From positions 1 through 58,152 of the forward strand of contig JAKATK010000009.1 in assembly GCA_021827995.1 (NCBI GenBank): a stretch of 58,152 nt of DNA. Direction: 5' to 3'. The notes beneath the pieces were generated by a model. The model searched no databases. It was not told where the DNA came from and was given only the letters and a program-made list of their open reading frames with translations. Position numbers and translations under genes: made by a program. Shown here in pieces: positions 57,861-58,152 of the stretch. This DNA comes from Microcaldota archaeon (GTDB lineage Archaea; Micrarchaeota; Micrarchaeia; Micrarchaeales; Micrarchaeaceae). The first letter of the stretch is position 1. Every line of letters begins with the position of its first letter.

Positions 57861-58152
57861 ATGGCCTCAGGGAGGTCTCAGCGACCCGCGGACGACGACG
57901 GCAGGTCGCGTGAGATAATAAGGAGGGGGCGCAAGCTACCGATAGCGTTTTACTCGCTCAAGGACAGCGCGGCCAGGCTGACCGCGAGGACGAGCTTCAT
58001 GGACGCGGTCCTGGGCGCCACGGCATTCCTGGTCATCGCTACAGCACTGCCCTTCTACCCGCTGCCGGTGCTCGCGCTCCTGCTCGTGCTTCTCATCGCC
58101 ATAACGCTGTACCATCCATTCCTCGGCCTGATAGCGCTCATGGCGCTGATCT
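57861..58152 (+). CDS. Membrane protein, 5' part only
   Basis: From ATG 57861 the frame stays open to the window edge (97 codons). A basic and polar N-terminus (MASGRSQRPADDDGRSR) and an amphipathic segment are followed by two strongly hydrophobic helices starting at DAVLGATAFLVIATALPF and LALLLVLLIAITLY. The family cannot be told from this part. Confidence 0.6.
   Translation, partial: MASGRSQRPADDDGRSREIIRRGRKLPIAFYSLKDSAARLTARTSFMDAVLGATAFLVIATALPFYPLPVLALLLVLLIAITLYHPFLGLIALMALI

Noticed and set aside
1-58152. CRISPR array or cas genes
   Set aside because: I found no series of regularly spaced identical repeats and no cas-like protein. The AACCCCGA repeats are too short and too few.
1-58152. 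rRNA, RNase P or SRP RNA genes
   Set aside because: No stretch shows the conserved cores of these RNAs; only one tRNA is recognisable.

Overview
The window is a chromosome segment of an archaeon, most likely a small-genome DPANN lineage of the Micrarchaeota (ARMAN) type with an aerobic or acid-mine-like lifestyle. The evidence is the archaeal ribosomal block rps19e-pdcd5-rpl39e-rpl31e-eif6-rpl18a-pfdA-ftsY, class III signal-peptide surface proteins, TATA-box promoters close to start codons, a split transketolase, cyclic 2,3-diphosphoglycerate synthetase and non-phosphorylating GAPDH, together with a bc-type respiratory module and a full heme pathway. The lineage is inferred from gene content only. 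Host genes are GC-rich with much ATA, AGG and AGC; a few stretches (5.3-6.6 kb, 42.0-43.4 kb, 54.0-55.4 kb) are clearly AT-richer and carry mobile-element signs.

Layout. 0-4.1 kb: the start of a surface pilin-like gene, UbiA prenyltransferase, a DUF92 protein, and a divergent proteasome-like Ntn hydrolase followed by a membrane protein. 4.1-7.4 kb: an accessory patch with a 506-bp duplicate of the 3' half of ftsY, a DUF4143-type AAA ATPase and a broken transposase. 7.4-11.2 kb: the translation and SRP-receptor block. 11.3-14.6 kb: aquaporin, small membrane proteins and an adenosine-specific kinase-like protein.

14.8-34.7 kb is a respiratory island. A leftward operon (two paralogous membrane proteins, a 2x[4Fe-4S] ferredoxin, an unknown) diverges from a rightward operon encoding a twin-arginine Rieske protein, cytochrome b, TatA and TatC. 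A membrane-anchored cupredoxin-like protein and an HxlR-type regulator follow. Next comes a nine-gene leftward heme cluster: hemE-hemH-hemC-hemD-hemA-cgoX-radical SAM-hemL-hemB. No coproporphyrinogen oxidase and no HemQ/ChdC is visible, so I propose a coproporphyrin-type route closed by the radical SAM/SPASM protein. The palindrome TGAAACTAGTTTCA occurs just upstream of the HxlR gene and again upstream of hemE, which suggests one regulator controls the cluster.

34.7-41.7 kb: GNAT, M1 aminopeptidase, alpha/beta hydrolase, GAPN-type aldehyde dehydrogenase, and a symmetric divergent promoter between a winged-helix regulator and a DUF1059 gene. 41.7-46.3 kb: an apparent integrated element bounded by a 33-bp repeat of the 3' end of tRNA-Lys(CTT), holding a PDDEXK nuclease, a J-domain gene with an in-frame stop, a 641-residue surface protein and a frameshifted tyrosine integrase. 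46.3-53.9 kb: VKOR, cPGS, a tandem paralog pair, an exonuclease-like protein, HAD, M20 peptidase, a NicO-like transporter and a PLD-like protein. 54.0-55.4 kb: an insertion sequence with 17-bp inverted repeats and a 9-bp target duplication. 55.6-57.4 kb: transketolase halves. The window ends in a partial membrane-protein gene.
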